A stretch of 64,000 nucleotides of DNA from Colletes latitarsis (lineage: Eukaryota > Arthropoda > Insecta > Hymenoptera > Colletidae), in contig NW_027488367.1 of NCBI RefSeq assembly GCF_051014445.1, positions 29,187,501 through 29,251,500 of the forward strand. Reading direction: 5' to 3'. The notes beneath the pieces are model-generated. The model saw nothing but the letters and a program-made list of their open reading frames with translations, did not search any database and was not told the origin of the DNA. Shown here piece after piece: positions 13,400-29,000 of this stretch. The position numbers and the translations under genes are program-made. The first letter of the stretch is position 1. Each line of letters begins with the position of its first letter.

Positions 13400-16300
13400 A
13401 TCTTAGGTCTGGGTTAGGTCTAAGATTTGCCCTCATCAGGCTCACAGTTTCGCGTTTTTCACATTCTTGTTGAACGGATCCTGGGTTTTTTCTGGTTTGG
13501 ATCACGTAGTAATGTGGTACCACACTGAAACAGTTGATTAAACCTGGATTTGATCAATATTTTAGAGAATTATTCATGTTAGGTCTAGGTTAGGTCTGGG
13601 ATTTGCTCTCATCAGGCTCATTCTTTCGCATATTTCTCATACTTGTCGGCTAGATCCTGGGCTTTTTCTGGATTGCATCACGTAGTAATGAAGTACAACA
13701 CTGAAACAGTCAATTATACCTGGTTTCGATCAATATTTTAGAGGATAACGGTAGTTAGGTCTGGGATAGGTCTAGGATTTGCCCTCATCAGGCTCTCACT
13801 TTCGCATATTTCTCATACTTCTTGGCTAGATCCTGGGCTATTTCTGGATTGGATCACGTTGTAAAGTGGTACCACACTGAAACATTCAATGAAACCTGGT
13901 CTGGATAAATAGTTTAGAGGATAACGCATATTAGGTCTGGGTTAGGTCTAAGATTTGCCCTCATCAGGCTCACAGTTTCGCGTTTTTCACATTCTTGTTG
14001 AACAGATCCTGGGTTTTGTCTGGTTTGGATCACGTAGTAGTGTGATACCACACTGAAACAGTCGATTAAACCTGGTTTCGATCAATATTTTAGTGGATAA
14101 CGCATGTTAGGTCTAGGTTAGCCCTGGGATTTTCACACATAAGACTCATACTTTCGCATTCTTCACATACTTGTTGAACTGAACCTGGGTTTTTTCTGGT
14201 TTGGATCACGTAGTAATGTGGTACCACACTGAAACAGTCGATTAAACCTGGTTTCGATCAATACTTTAGAGGATAACGCGTGTTAGGTCTAGGTTAGCCC
14301 AGGGATTTTCACTCATCAGACTCATACTTTCGCATTCTCCACATACTTGTTGAACAGATCCTGGGTTTTTTCTGGTTTGGATCACGTAGTAAAGTGGTAT
14401 CACACTGAAACAGTCCATTAAACCTGGTTGCGATCAATATTTTAGAGGATAACGCATGTTAGGTCTGGGTTAGGTCTAGGATTTGCCCTCATCAGGCTCA
14501 TACCTCCGCATATTTCTCATACTTCATGGCTAGATCCTGGGCTATTTCTGGATTGGATCACGTAGTAATGTGGTACCACACTGAAACAGTCAATTAAACC
14601 TGGTTTTGATAAATATTTTAGAGAATAATTCATGTTAGGTCTAGGTTAGGTCTGGCATTTGCTCCCATCAGGCTCATTCTTTCGCATATTTCTCATACTT
14701 GACGGCTAGATCCTGGGCTTTTTCTGGATTGCATCACGTAGTAATGTAGTACCACACTGAAACAGTCAATGAAACCTGGTTTCCATCACTATTTTAGAGG
14801 ACAACGCAAGTTAGGTCTAGGTAAGGCCTAAGATTTTCACTGATCATACTCATACTTTCGCATTCTTCACATACTTGTTGAACGGATCCTGGGTTTTTTC
14901 TGGTTTGGATCACGTAGTAATGAGGTACCACACTGAAACGGTCAATTAAACCTGGTTTCGATCAATATTTTAGAGGATAACGCAACTTAGGTCTGGGATA
15001 GGTCTGGGACTTGCCCTCATCAGGATCATACTTTCGCGTTTTTCACATACTTGTTGAACAGATCGTGGGTTTTTTCTGGTTTGGGTCACGTAGTAATGTG
15101 GTACCACACTGAAACAGTCGTTTAAACCTGGTTTCGATCAATATTTTAGAGGATAACGCAAGTTAGGTCTGGGATAGGTCTGGGATTTGACCTCATCAGA
15201 CTCATACTTTCGCACACTTCACATACTCCTTGAACAGATCCTGGGTTATTTTCTGGTTTGGATCACGTAGTAATTTGGGACCACACTGAAACAGTCAATT
15301 AAACCTGGTTTCGATCAATATTTTAGAGAATAATTCATGTTAGGTCTAGGTTAGGTCTGGGATTTGCTCTCATCAGGCTCTTTCTTTCGCATATTTCTCA
15401 TACATGTTGGACAGATCCTGGGCTGTTTCTGGATTGTGTCACGTAGTAATGTGGTACCACGCTGAAACAGTCAATTAAACCTGGTTTCGATCAATATTTT
15501 AGAGGATAACGCAAGTTAGGTCTGGGATAGGTCTAGGATTTGCCCTCATCAGGCTCTCACTTTCGCATATTTCTCATACTTCATGGCTAGATCCTGGGCT
15601 GTTTCTGGATTGTATCACGTAGTAATGTGGTACCACGCTGAAACTGTCAATTAAACCTGGTTTCGATCAATATTTTAGAGGATAACGCAAGTTAGGTCTG
15701 GGATAGGTCTGGGATTTGCCCTCATCAGGCTCATACTTTCGCATTCTTCACATACTTGTTGAACTGATCCTGGGTTTTTTCTGGTTTGGATCACGTAGTA
15801 ATGTGGTACCACACTGAAACGGTCAATTAAACCTGGTTTCGATCAATATTTTAGAGGATAACGCAAGTTAGGACTGGGATAGGTCTGGGATTTGACCTCA
15901 TCAGACTCATACTTTCGCACACTTCACATACTCGTTGAACAGATCCTGGGTTATTTTCTGTTTTGGATCACATAGTAATGTGGGACCACACTGAAACAGT
16001 CGATTAAACCAGGTTTCGATCAATATTTTAGAGGATAACGCAAGTTAGGTCTGGGATAGGTCTGGGAGTTGACCTCATCAGACTCATACTTTCGCATTCT
16101 TCACATACTTGTTGAACGGATCCTGGGTTTTTTCTGGTTTGGATCACGTAGTAATGTGGGACCACACTGAAACAGTCAGTTAAACCTGGTTTCGATCTAT
16201 ATTTTAGAGAATAATTCATGTTAGGTCTAGGTTTGGTCTGGTATTTACTCTCATCAGGCTCATTCTTTCGCATATTACTCATACTTGATGGCTAGATCCT

Positions 16301-17738
16301 GGGTTTTTTCTGGTTTGGATCACGTAGTAATGTGGTACCACACCGAAACGGTCAATTAAACCTGGTCTTGATAAATATTTTAGAGGATAACGCATGTTAG
16401 GTCTGGGTTAGGTCTAGGATTTGCCCTCATCAGGCTCATACATTCGCATATTTCTCATACTTCATGGCTAGATCCTGGGCTGTTTCTGGATTGTATCACG
16501 TAGTAATGTGGTACCACGCTGAAACAGTCAATTAAACTTGGTTTCGATCAATATTTTGGAGGATAACGCAAGTTAGGTCTGGGATAGGTCTAGGATTTGC
16601 CCTCATCAGGCTCTTGCTTTCTCATATTTCTCATACTTCATGGCTAGATCCTGGGCTATTTCTGGATTGGATCACGTAGTAAAGTGATACCACACTGAAA
16701 CATTTAATGAAACCTGATCTGGATAAATATTTTAGAGGATAACGCATCTTAGGTCTGGGTTAGGTCTACGATTCGCCATCATCAGGCTCACAGTTTAGGG
16801 TTTTTCACATACTTCTTGAACAGATCCTGGGTTTTTTCTGGTTTGGATCACGAAGTAGTGTGGTACCACACTGAAACAGTCCATTAAACCTGGTTTCGCT
16901 CAATATTTTAGAGGATAACGCATGTTAGGTCTGGGTTAGGTCTGGGATTTGCTCTCATCAGGCTCATACTTTCGCAGTGTTTACATACTTGTTGAACGGA
17001 TCCTGGGTTATTTCTGGTTTGGATCACGTAGTAATGTGGGACCACACTGAAACAGTCAATTAAACCTGGTTTCGATCAATATTTTGGAGGATAACGCAAG
17101 TTAGGTCTGGGATAGGTCTAGGATTTGCCCTCATCAGCCTCACACTTTCGCATATTTCTCATACTTCATGGCTAGATCCTGGGCTTTTTCTGGATTGCAT
17201 CACGTAGTAATGAAGTACAACACAGAAACATTCAATTAAACCTGGTTTCCATCAATATCTTAGAGGACAACGCAAGTTAGGTCTGGGATATGTCTGGGTT
17301 TTGACCTCATCAGACTCATACTTTCGCATTCTTCACATTCTTGTTGAACGGATCCTGGGTTTTTTCTGGTTTGGATCACGTAGTAATGTGGGACCACACT
17401 GAAACAGTCAATAAAACCTGGTTTCGATCAATATTTTAGAGAATAATTCATGTTAGGTCAAGGTTAGGTCTGGTATTTGCTCACATCAGGCTCATTCTTT
17501 AGCATATTTCTCATACTTCATGGCTAGATGCTGGGCTGTTTCTGGATTGTATCACGTAGTAATGTGGTACCACGCTGAAACAGTCAATTAAACCTGGATT
17601 CGATCGATATTTTAGAGGATAACGCAAGTTAGGTCTGGGATAGGTCTAGGATTTGCCCTCATCAGGCTCTTACTTTCGCATATTTCTGATACTTCATGGC
17701 TAGATCCTGGGCTATTTCTGGATTGGATCACGTAGTAA

Positions 17739-20700
17739 AGTGGTACCACACTGAAACATTCAATGAAACCTGGTCTGGATAAATATTTTAGAGGGTAACG
17801 CATCTTAGGTCTGGGTTAGGTCTAAGATTTGCCCTCATCAGGCTCACAGTTTCGCGTTTTTCACATACTTGTTGAACAGATCCTGGGTTTTTTCTGGTTT
17901 GGATCACGAAGTAGTGTGGTACCACACTGAAGCAGTCCATTAAACCTGGTTTCGCTCAATATTTTAGAGGATAACGCATGTTAGGTCTAGGTTAGGTCTG
18001 GGATTTGCTCTCATCAGGCTCATTCTTTCGCATATTTCTCATACTTGATGGCTAGATCCTGGGCTTTTTCTGGATTGCATCACGTAGTAGTGTAGTACCA
18101 CACTGAAACAGTCCATTAAACCTGGTTTGGATCAATATTTTAGAGGATAACGCATGTTAGGTCAGGGTTAGGTCTAGGATTTGCCCTCATCAGGCTCATA
18201 CTTTCGCATATTTCTCATACTTCATGGCTAGATCCTGGGCTGTTTCTGGATTGTATCACGTAGTAATGTGGTACCACGCTGAAACAGTCAATTAAACTTG
18301 GTCTCGATCAATATTTTGGAGGATAACGCAAGTTAGGTCTGGGATAGGTCTAGGATTTGCCCACATCAGGCTCTTGCTTTCTCATATTTCTCATACTTCA
18401 TGGCTAGATCCTGGGCTATTTCTGGATTGGATCACGTAGTAAAGTGATACCACACTGAAACATTTAATGAAACCTGATCTGGATAAATATTTTAGAGGAT
18501 AACGCAAGTTAGGTCTGGGTTAGGTCTAAGATTTGCCCTCATCAGGCTCACAGTTTCGCGTTTTTCACGTACTTGTTGAACAGATCCTGGGTTTTTTCTG
18601 GTTAGGATCACGAAGTAGTGTGGTACCACACTGAAACAGTCAATGAAACCCGGTTTCCATCAATATTTTAGAGGATAACGCATGTTAGGTCTAGGTTAGG
18701 TCTGGGATTTGCTCTCATCAGGCTCATTCTTTCGCATATTTCTCATACTTGATGGCTAGATCCTGGGCTTTTTCTGGATTGCATCACGTAGTAGTGTAGT
18801 ACCACACTGAAACAGACAATGAAACCTGGTTTCCATCAATATTTTAGAGGACATCGCATGTTAGGTCTAGGTAAGGCCTGAGATTTTCACTGATCGGACT
18901 CATACTTTCGCATTTTTCACATACTTGTTGAACGGATCCTGGGTTTTTTCTGGTTTGGATCACGTAGTAATGTGGTACCACACTGAAACGGTCAATTAAA
19001 CCTGGTTTCGATCAATATTTTAGAGAATAATTCATGTTAGGTCAAGGTTAGGTCTGGGATTTGCTCTCATCAGGCTCATTCTTTCGCATATTTCTCATTC
19101 TTCATGGCTAGATCCTGGGCTGTTTCTGGATTGTATCACGTAGTAATGTGGTACCACGCTGAAACAGTCAATTAAACCTGGTTTCGCTCAATATTTTAGA
19201 GGATAACGCATGTTAGGTCTAGGTTAGGTCTGGGATTTGCTCTCATCAGGCTCATTGTTTCGCATATTTCTCATACTTGATGGCTAGATCCTGGGCTTTT
19301 TCTGGATTGCATCACGTAGTAATGTAGTACCACACTGAAACAGTCAATGAAACCTGGTTTCGATCAATATTTTAGAGGATAACGCATGTTAGGTCTAGGT
19401 TAGGTCTGGGATTTACTCTCATCAGGCTCATTCTTTCGCATATTACTCATACTTGATGGCTAGATCCTGGGTTTTTTCTGGTTTGGATCACGTAGTAATG
19501 TGGTACCACACCGAAACGGTCAATTAAACCTGATCTTGATAAATATTTTAGAGGATAACGCATGTTAGGTCAGGGTTAGGTCTAGGATTTGCCCTCATCA
19601 GGCTCATACTTTCGCATATTTCTCATACTTCATGGCTAGATCCTGGGCTGTTTCTGGATTGTATCACGTAGTAATGTGGTACCACGCTGAAACAGTCAAT
19701 TAAACTTGGTCTCGATCAATATTTTGGAGGATAACGCAAGTTAGGTCTGGGATAGGTCTAGGATTTGCCCACATCAGGCTCTTGCTTTCTCATATTTCTC
19801 ATACTTCATGGCTAGATCCTGGGCTATTTCTGGATTGGATCACGTAGTAAAGTGATACCACACTGAAACATTTAATGAAACCTGATCTGGATAAATATTT
19901 TAGAGGATAACGCATCTTAGGTCTGGGTTAGGTCTACGATTCGCCCTCATCAGGCTCACAGTTTAGGGTTTTTCACATACTTCTTGAACAGATCCTGGGT
20001 TTTTTCTGGTTTGGATCACGAAGTAGTGTGGTACCACACTGAAACAGTCCATTAAACCTGGTTTCGCTCAATATTTTAGAGGATAACGCATGTTAGGTCT
20101 AGGTTAGGTCTGGGATTTGATCTCATCGGGCTCATTCATTCGCATATTTCTCATACTTGATGGCTAGATCCTGGGCTTTTTCTGGATTGCATCACGTAGT
20201 AATGTGGGACCACACTGAAACAGTCAATTAAACCTGGTTTTGATCAATATTTTGGAGGATAACGCAAGTTAGGTCTGGGATAGGCCTAGGATTTGCCCTC
20301 ATCAGGCTCATTCTTTCGCATATTACTCATACTTGATGGCTAGATCCTGGGTTTTTTCTGGTTTGGATCACGTAGTAATGTGGTACCACACCGAAACGGT
20401 CAATTAAACCTGATCTTGATAAATATTTTAGAGGATAACGCATGTTAGGTCAGGGTTATGTCTAGGATTTGCCCTCATCAGGCTCATACTTTCGCATATT
20501 TCTCATACTTCATGGCTAGATCCTGGGCTGTTTCTGGATTGTATCACGTAGTAATGTGGTACCACGCTGAAACAGTCAATTAAACTTGGTCTCGATCAAT
20601 ATTTTGGAGGATAACGCAAGTTAGGTCTGGGATAGGTCTAGGATTTGCCCACATCAGGCTCTTGCTTTCTCATACTTCTCATACTTCATGGCTAGATCCT

Positions 20701-23700
20701 GGGCTATTTCTGGATTGGATCACGTAGTAAAGTGATACCACACTGAAACATTTAATGAAACCTGATCTGGATAAATATTTTAGAGGATAACGCATCTTAG
20801 GTCTGGGTTAGGTCTACGATTCGCCCTCATCAGGCTCACAGTTTAGGGTTTTTCACATACTTCTTGAACAGATCCTGGGTTTTTTCTGGTTTGGATCACG
20901 AAGTAGTGTGGTACCACACTGAAACAGTCCATTAAACCTGGTTTCGTTCAATATTTTAGAGGATAACGCATGTTAGGTCTAGGTTAGGTCTGGGATTTGC
21001 TCTCATCAGGCTCATTCATTCGCATATTTCTCATACTTGATGGCTAGATCCTGGGCTTTTTCTGGATTGCATCACGTAGTAGTGTAGTACCACACTGAAA
21101 CAGTCCATTAAACCTGGTTTGGATCAATATTTTAGAGGATAACGCATGTTAGGTCTAGGTTAGGCCTGGGATTTTCACTCATCAGACTCATACTTTCGCA
21201 TTCTTCACATACTTGTTGAACGGATCCTGGGTTATTTCTGGTTTGGATCACGTAGTAATGTGGGACCACACTGAAACAGTCAATTAAACCTGGTTTCGAA
21301 CAATATTTTAGAGAATAATTCATGTCAGGTCTAGGTTAGGTGCGGGATTTTCACTCATCAGACTCATACTTTCGCAGTCTTTACATACTTGTTGAACGGA
21401 TCCTGGGTTTTTTCTGGTTTGGATCACGTAGTAATGTGGTGCCAGACTAAAACAGTCGATTAAACCTGGTTTCGATCAATATCTTAGAGGACAACGCAAG
21501 TTAGGTCTGGGATATGTCTGGGATTTGCCCTCATCAGGCTCATACTTTCGCGTTTTTCACATACTTGTTGAACAGATCCTGGGTTTTTTCTGGTTTGGAT
21601 CACGTTGTAGTGTGGTACCACGCTGAAACAGTCCATTAAACCTGGTTTGGATCAATATTTTAGAGGATAACGCATGTTAGGTCTAGGTTAGGCCTGGGAT
21701 TTTCACTCATCAGACTCATACTTTCGCAGTCTTTACATACTTGCTGAACGGATCCTGGGTTATTTCTGGTTTGGATCACGTAGTAATGTGGGACCACACT
21801 GAAACAGTCAATTAAACCTGGTTTTGATCAATATTTTGGAGGATAACGCAAGTTAGGTCTGGGATAGGCCAAGGATTTGCCCTCATCAGGCTCATTCTTT
21901 CGCATATTTCTCATACTTGATGGCTAGATCCTGGACTGTTTCTGGATTGCATCACATAGTAGTGTAGTACCACACTGAAACAGTCCATTAAACCTGGTTT
22001 GGATGAATATTTTAGAGGATAACGCATGTTGGGTCTAGGTTAGGCCTGGGATTTTCACTCATCAGACTCATACTTTCGCATTCTTCACATACTTGTTGAA
22101 CGGATCCTGGGTTATTTCTGGTTTGGATCACGTAGTAATGTGGGACCACACTGAAACAGTCAATTAAACCTGGTTTCCATCAATATCTTAGAGGACAACG
22201 CAAGTTAGGTCTGGGATATGTCTGGGTTTTGACCTCATCAGACTCATACTTTCGCATTCTTCACATTCTTGTTGAACGGATCCTGGGTTTTTTCTGGTTT
22301 GGATCACGTAGTAATGTGGGACCACACTGAAACAGTCAACTAAACCTGGTTTCGATCAATATTTTGGAGGATAACGCAAGTTAGGTCTGGGATAGGTCTA
22401 GGATTTGCCCTCATCAGGCTCATACTTTCGCATATTTCTCATACTTCATGGCTAGATCCTGGGCTATTTCTGGATTGCATCACGTAGCAATGAAGTACAA
22501 CACTGAAACAGTCAATTAAACCTGGTTTCCATCAATATCTTAGAGGACAACGCAAGTTAGGTCTAGGATATGTCTGGGTTTTGACCTCATCAGACTCATA
22601 CTTTCGCATTCTTCACATTCTTGTTGAACGGATCCTGGATTTTTTCTGGTTTGGATCACGTAGTAATGTGGGACCACACTGAAACAGTCAATTAAACCTG
22701 GTTTCGATCAATATTTAAGCGAATAATTCATGTTAGGTCAAGGTTAGGTCTGGCATTTGCTCTCATCAGGCTCATTCTTTCGCATATTTCTCATACTTCA
22801 TGGCTAGATGCTGGGCTGTTTCTGGATTGTATCACATAGTAATGTGGTACCACGCTGAAACAGTCAATTAAACCTGGATTCGATCAATATTTTAGAGGAT
22901 AACGCAAGTTAAATCTAGGTTAGGTCTGGGATTTGCTCTCATCAGGCTCATTCTTTCGCATATTTCTCATACTTGATGGCTAGATCCTGGGCTTTTTCTG
23001 GATTGCATCACGTAGTAGTGTAGTACCACACTGAAACAGACAATGAAACCTCGTTTCCATCAATATTTTAGAGGACATCGCATGTTAGGTCTAGGTAAGG
23101 CCTGAGATTTTCACTGATCGGACTCATACTTTCGCATTTTTCACATACTTGTTGAACGGATCCTGGGTTTTTTCTGGTTTGGATCACGTAGTAATGTGGT
23201 ACCACACTGAAACGGTCAATTAAACCTGGTTTCGATCAATATTTTAGAGAATAATTCATGTTAGGTCAAGGTTAGGTCTGGGATTTGCTCTCATCAGGCT
23301 CATTCTTTCGCATATTTCTCATTCTTCATGGCTAGATCCTGGGCTGTTTCTGGATTGTATCACGTAGTAATGTGGTACCACGCTGAAACAGTCAATTAAA
23401 CCTGGTTTCGCTCAATATTTTAGAGGACAACGCATGTTAGGTCTAGGTTAGCCCTGGGAATTACACTCATCAGACTCATACTTTCGCATTCTTCACATAC
23501 TTGTTGAACTGATCCTGGGTTTTTTCTGGTTTGGATCACGTAGTATTGTGGTACCACACTGAAACAGTCAATGAAACCTGGTTTCCATCAATATTTTAGA
23601 GGACAACGCATGTTAGGTCTAGGTTAGCCCTGGGAATTACACTCATCAGACTCATACTTTCGCATTCTTCACATACTTGTTGAACTGATCCTGGGTTTTT

Positions 23701-25680
23701 TCTGGTTTGGATCACGTAGTATTGTGGTACCACACTGAAACAGTCAATGAAACCTGGTTTCCATCAATATTTTAGAGGACAGCGCATGTTAGGTCTAGGT
23801 TAGGCCTGGGATTTTCACTCATCAGACTCATACTTTCGCATTCTTCACATACTTGTTGAACGGATCCTGGGTTTTTTCTGGTTTGGATCACGTAGTAATG
23901 TGGTACCACACTGAAACAGTCAATGAAACCTGGTTTCAATCAATATATTAGACGACAACGCAAGTTAGGTCTAGGTAAGGCCTGAGATTTTCACTGATCA
24001 GACTCATACTTTCGCACACTTCACATACTCCTTGAACAGATCCTTGGTTATTTTCTGGTTTCGATCACATAGTAATGTGGTACCACACTGAAACAGTCGA
24101 TTAGACCTGGTATCGATCAATATTTTAGAGGATAACGCAAGTTAGGTCTGGGATAGGTCTGGGATTTGACTCCATCAGACTCATACTTTCGCACACTTGA
24201 CATACTCCTTGAACAGATCCTGGGTTATTTTCTGGTTTGGATCACATAGTAATGTGGTACCACACTGAAACAGTCGATAAACCAGGTTTCTATCAATATT
24301 TTAGTGGACAACGCAAGTTAGGTCTAGGTAAGGCCTGAGATTTTCACTGATCAGACTCATACTATCGCATTCCTCACATACTTGTTGAACGGATCCTGGG
24401 TTTTTTCTAGTTTGGATCACGTAGTAATGTGGTACAACACTGAAACAGTCGATTAAACCTGGTTTCGATCAATATTTTTGAGGATAACGCAAGTTAGGTC
24501 TGGGATAAGTCTGAGATTTGACCTCATCAGACTCATACTTTCGCACACTTCACATACTCCTTGAACAGATCCTGGGTTATTTTCTGGTTTGGATCACATA
24601 GTAATGTAGTACCACACTGAAACAGTCAATGAAACCTGGTTTCCATCAATATTTTAGTGGACAACGCAAGTTAGGTCTAGGTAAGGCCTGAGATTTTCAC
24701 TGATCAGACTCATACTTTCGCATTCCTCACATACTTGTTGAACGGATCCTGGGTTTTTTCTAGTTTGGATCACGTAGTAATGTGGTACCACACTGAAACA
24801 TTCAATTAAACCTGGTCTTGATAAATATTTCAGAGGATAACGCAAGTTAGGTCTGGGATAGGTCTAGGATTTGCCCTCATCAGGCTCATACTTTCGGGTT
24901 TTTCACATACTCGTTGAACAGATCCTGGGTTTTTTCTGGATTGGATCACGTAGTAGTGTTGTACCACGCTGAAACAGTCCATTAAACCTGGTTTCGCTCA
25001 ATACTTTAGAGGATAACGCATGTTAGGTCTAGGTTAGGCCTGGGATTTTCACTCATCAGACTCATACTTTCGCAGTCTTTACATACTTGCTGAACGGATC
25101 CTGGGTTATTTCTGGTTTGGATCACGTAGTAATGTGGGACCACACTGAAACAGTCAATTAAACCTGGTTTTGATCAATATTTTGGAGGATAACGCAAGTT
25201 AGGTCTGGGATAGGCCTAGGATTTGCCCTCATCAGGCTCATTCTTTCGCATATTTCTCATACTTGATGGCTAGATCCTGGACTTTTTCTGGATTGCATCA
25301 CATAGTAGTGTAGTACCACACTGAAACAGTCCATTAAACCTGGTTTGGATGAATATTTTAGAGGATAACGCATGTTGGGTCTAGGTTAGGCCTGGGATTT
25401 TCACTCATCAGACTCATACTTTCGCATTCTTCACATACTTGTTGAACGGATCCTGGGTTATTTCTGGTTTGGATCACGTAGTAATGTGGGACCACACTGA
25501 AACAGTCAATTAAACCTGGTTTCCATCAATATCTTAGAGGACAACGCAAGTTAGGTCTGGGATATGTCTGGGTTTTGACCTCATCAGACTCATACTTTCG
25601 CATTCTTCACATTCTTGTTGAACGGATCCTGGGTTTTTTCTGGTTTGGATCACGTAGTAATGTGGGACCACACTGAAGCA
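17739..25680 (+). repeat. 8.27-kb higher-order unit, copy 1 (47-monomer register)
   Basis: This stretch recurs at 26013-33954 at a constant offset of 8274 bp, which is 47 monomers. Rare variants occur in both at that offset: CACGTACTTG at 18566 and 26840, AATAATTCATGTCAGG near 21312 and 29586, and AAGTTAAATCTAGG near 22907 and 31181. The left edge lies at GTGGTACC near 17739; left of it the copies differ. Inside copy 1, a 3346-bp (19-monomer) relationship is also visible, for example 21.66-22.33 kb against 25.01-25.67 kb, so the unit itself arose through smaller exchanges. Confidence 0.88.
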
Positions 25681-26012
25681 GTCCATTAAACCTGGTTTCG
25701 CTCAATATTTTAGAGGATAACGCATGTTAGGTCTAGGTTAGGTCTGGGATTTGCTCTCATCAGGCTCATTCTTTCGCATATTTCTCATACTTGATGGCTA
25801 GATCCTGGGCTTTTTCTGGATTGCATCACGTAGTAGTGTAGTACCACACTGAAACAGTCCATTAAACCTGGTTTGGATCAATATTTTAGAGGATAACGCA
25901 TGTTAGGTCAGGGTTAGGTCTAGGATTTGCCCTCATCAGGCTCACAGTTTCGCGTTTTTCACATACTTGTTGAACAGATCCTGGGTTTTTTCTGGTTTGG
26001 ATCACGAAGTAG
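25681..26012 (+). repeat. Junction monomers between the two 8.27-kb copies
   Basis: About two monomers separate the matching stretches. From 25677 they resemble 17931-18184 at an offset of 7746 bp (44 monomers). Near 25940 the sequence switches within one monomer to the variant with GGCTCACAGTTTCGCG. The mosaic looks like the breakpoint of an unequal crossover. Confidence 0.6.
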
Positions 26013-29000
26013 TGTGGTACCACACTGAAACATTCAATGAAACCTGGTCTGGATAAATATTTTAGAGGGTAACGCATCTTAGGTCTGGGTTAGGTCTAAG
26101 ATTTGCCCTCATCAGGCTCACAGTTTCGCGTTTTTCACATACTTGTTGAACAGATCCTGGGTTTTTTCTGGTTTGGATCACGAAGTAGTGTGGTACCACA
26201 CTGAAGCAGTCCATTAAACCTGGTTTCGCTCAATATTTTAGAGGATAACGCATGTTAGGTCTAGGATAGGTCTGGGATTTGCTCTCATCAGGCTCATTCT
26301 TTCGCATATTTCTCATACTTGATGGCTAGATCCTGGGCTTTTTCTGGATTGCATCACGTAGTAGTGTAGTACCACACTGAAACAGTCCATTAAACCTGGT
26401 TTGGATCAATATTTTAGAGGATAACGCATGTTAGGTCAGGGTTAGGTCTAGGATTTGCCCTCATCAGGCTCATACTTTCGCATATTTCTCATACTTCATG
26501 GCTAGATCCTGGGCTGTTTCTGGATTGTATCACGTAGTAATGTGGTACCACGCTGAAACAGTCAATTAAACTTGGTCTCGATCAATATTTTGGAGGATAA
26601 CGCAAGTTAGGTCTGGGATAGGTCTAGGATTTGCCCACATCAGGCTCTTGCTTTCTCATATTTCTCATACTTCATGGCTAGATCCTGGGCTATTTCTGGA
26701 TTGGATCACGTAGTAAAGTGATACCACACTGAAACATTTAATGAAACCTGATCTGGATAAATATTTTAGAGGATAACGCAAGTTAGGTCTGGGTTAGGTC
26801 TAAGATTTGCCCTCATCAGGCTCACAGTTTCGCGTTTTTCACGTACTTGTTGAACAGATCCTGGGTTTTTTCTGGTTAGGATCACGAAGTAGTGTGGTAC
26901 CACACTGAAACAGTCAATGAAACCCGGTTTCCATCAATATTTTAGAGGATAACGCATGTTAGGTCTAGGTTAGGTCTGGGATTTGCTCTCATCAGGCTCA
27001 TTCTTTCGCATATTTCTCATACTTGATGGCTAGATCCTGGGCTTTTTCTGGATTGCATCACGTAGTAGTGTAGTACCACACTGAAACAGACAATGAAACC
27101 TGGTTTCCATCAATATTTTAGAGGACATCGCATGTTAGGTCTAGGTAAGGCCTGAGATTTTCACTGATCGGACTCATACTTTCGCATTTTTCACATACTT
27201 GTTGAACGGATCCTGGGTTTTTTCTGGTTTGGATCACGTAGTAATGTGGTACCACACTGAAACGGTCAATTAAACCTGGTTTCGATCAATATTTTAGAGA
27301 ATAATTCATGTTAGGTCAAGGTTAGGTCTGGGATTTGCTCTCATCAGGCTCATTCTTTCGCATATTTCTCATTCTTCATGGCTAGATCCTGGGCTGTTTC
27401 TGGATTGTATCACGTAGTAATGTGGTACCACGCTGAAACAGTCAATTAAACCTGGTTTCGCTCAATATTTTAGAGGATAACGCATGTTAGGTCTAGGTTA
27501 GGTCTGGGATTTGCTCTCATCAGGCTCATTGTTTCGCATATTTCTCATACTTGATGGCTAGATCCTGGGCTTTTTCTGGATTGCATCACGTAGTAATGTA
27601 GTACCACACTGAAACAGTCAATGAAACCTGGTTTCGATCAATATTTTAGAGGATAACGCATGTTAGGTCTAGGTTAGGTCTGGGATTTACTCTCATCAGG
27701 CTCATTCTTTCGCATATTACTCATACTTGATGGCTAGATCCTGGGTTTTTTCTGGTTTGGATCACGTAGTAATGTGGTACCACACCGAAACGGTCAATTA
27801 AACCTGATCTTGATAAATATTTTAGAGGATAACGCATGTTAGGTCAGGGTTAGGTCTAGGATTTGCCCTCATCAGGCTCATACTTTCGCATATTTCTCAT
27901 ACTTCATGGCTAGATCCTGGGCTGTTTCTGGATTGTATCACGTAGTAATGTGGTACCACGCTGAAACAGTCAATTAAACTTGGTCTCGATCAATATTTTG
28001 GAGGATAACGCAAGTTAGGTCTGGGATAGGTCTAGGATTTGCCCACATCAGGCTCTTGCTTTCTCATATTTCTCATACTTCATGGCTAGATCCTGGGCTA
28101 TTTCTGGATTGGATCACGTAGTAAAGTGATACCACACTGAAACATTTAATGAAACCTGATCTGGATAAATATTTTAGAGGATAACGCATCTTAGGTCTGG
28201 GTTAGGTCTACGATTCGCCCTCATCAGGCTCACAGTTTAGGGTTTTTCACATACTTCTTGAACAGATCCTGGGTTTTTTCTGGTTTGGATCACGAAGTAG
28301 TGTGGTACCACACTGAAACAGTCCATTAAACCTGGTTTCGCTCAATATTTTAGAGGATAACGCATGTTAGGTCTAGGTTAGGTCTGGGATTTGATCTCAT
28401 CGGGCTCATTCATTCGCATATTTCTCATACTTGATGGCTAGATCCTGGGCTTTTTCTGGATTGCATCACGTAGTAATGTGGGACCACACTGAAACAGTCA
28501 ATTAAACCTGGTTTTGATCAATATTTTGGAGGATAACGCAAGTTAGGTCTGGGATAGGCCTAGGATTTGCCCTCATCAGGCTCATTCTTTCGCATATTAC
28601 TCATACTTGATGGCTAGATCCTGGGTTTTTTCTGGTTTGGATCACGTAGTAATGTGGTACCACACCGAAACGGTCAATTAAACCTGATCTTGATAAATAT
28701 TTTAGAGGATAACGCATGTTAGGTCAGGGTTATGTCTAGGATTTGCCCTCATCAGGCTCATACTTTCGCATATTTCTCATACTTCATGGCTAGATCCTGG
28801 GCTGTTTCTGGATTGTATCACGTAGTAATGTGGTACCACGCTGAAACAGTCAATTAAACTTGGTCTCGATCAATATTTTGGAGGATAACGCAAGTTAGGT
28901 CTGGGATAGGTCTAGGATTTGCCCACATCAGGCTCTTGCTTTCTCATACTTCTCATACTTCATGGCTAGATCCTGGGCTATTTCTGGATTGGATCACGTA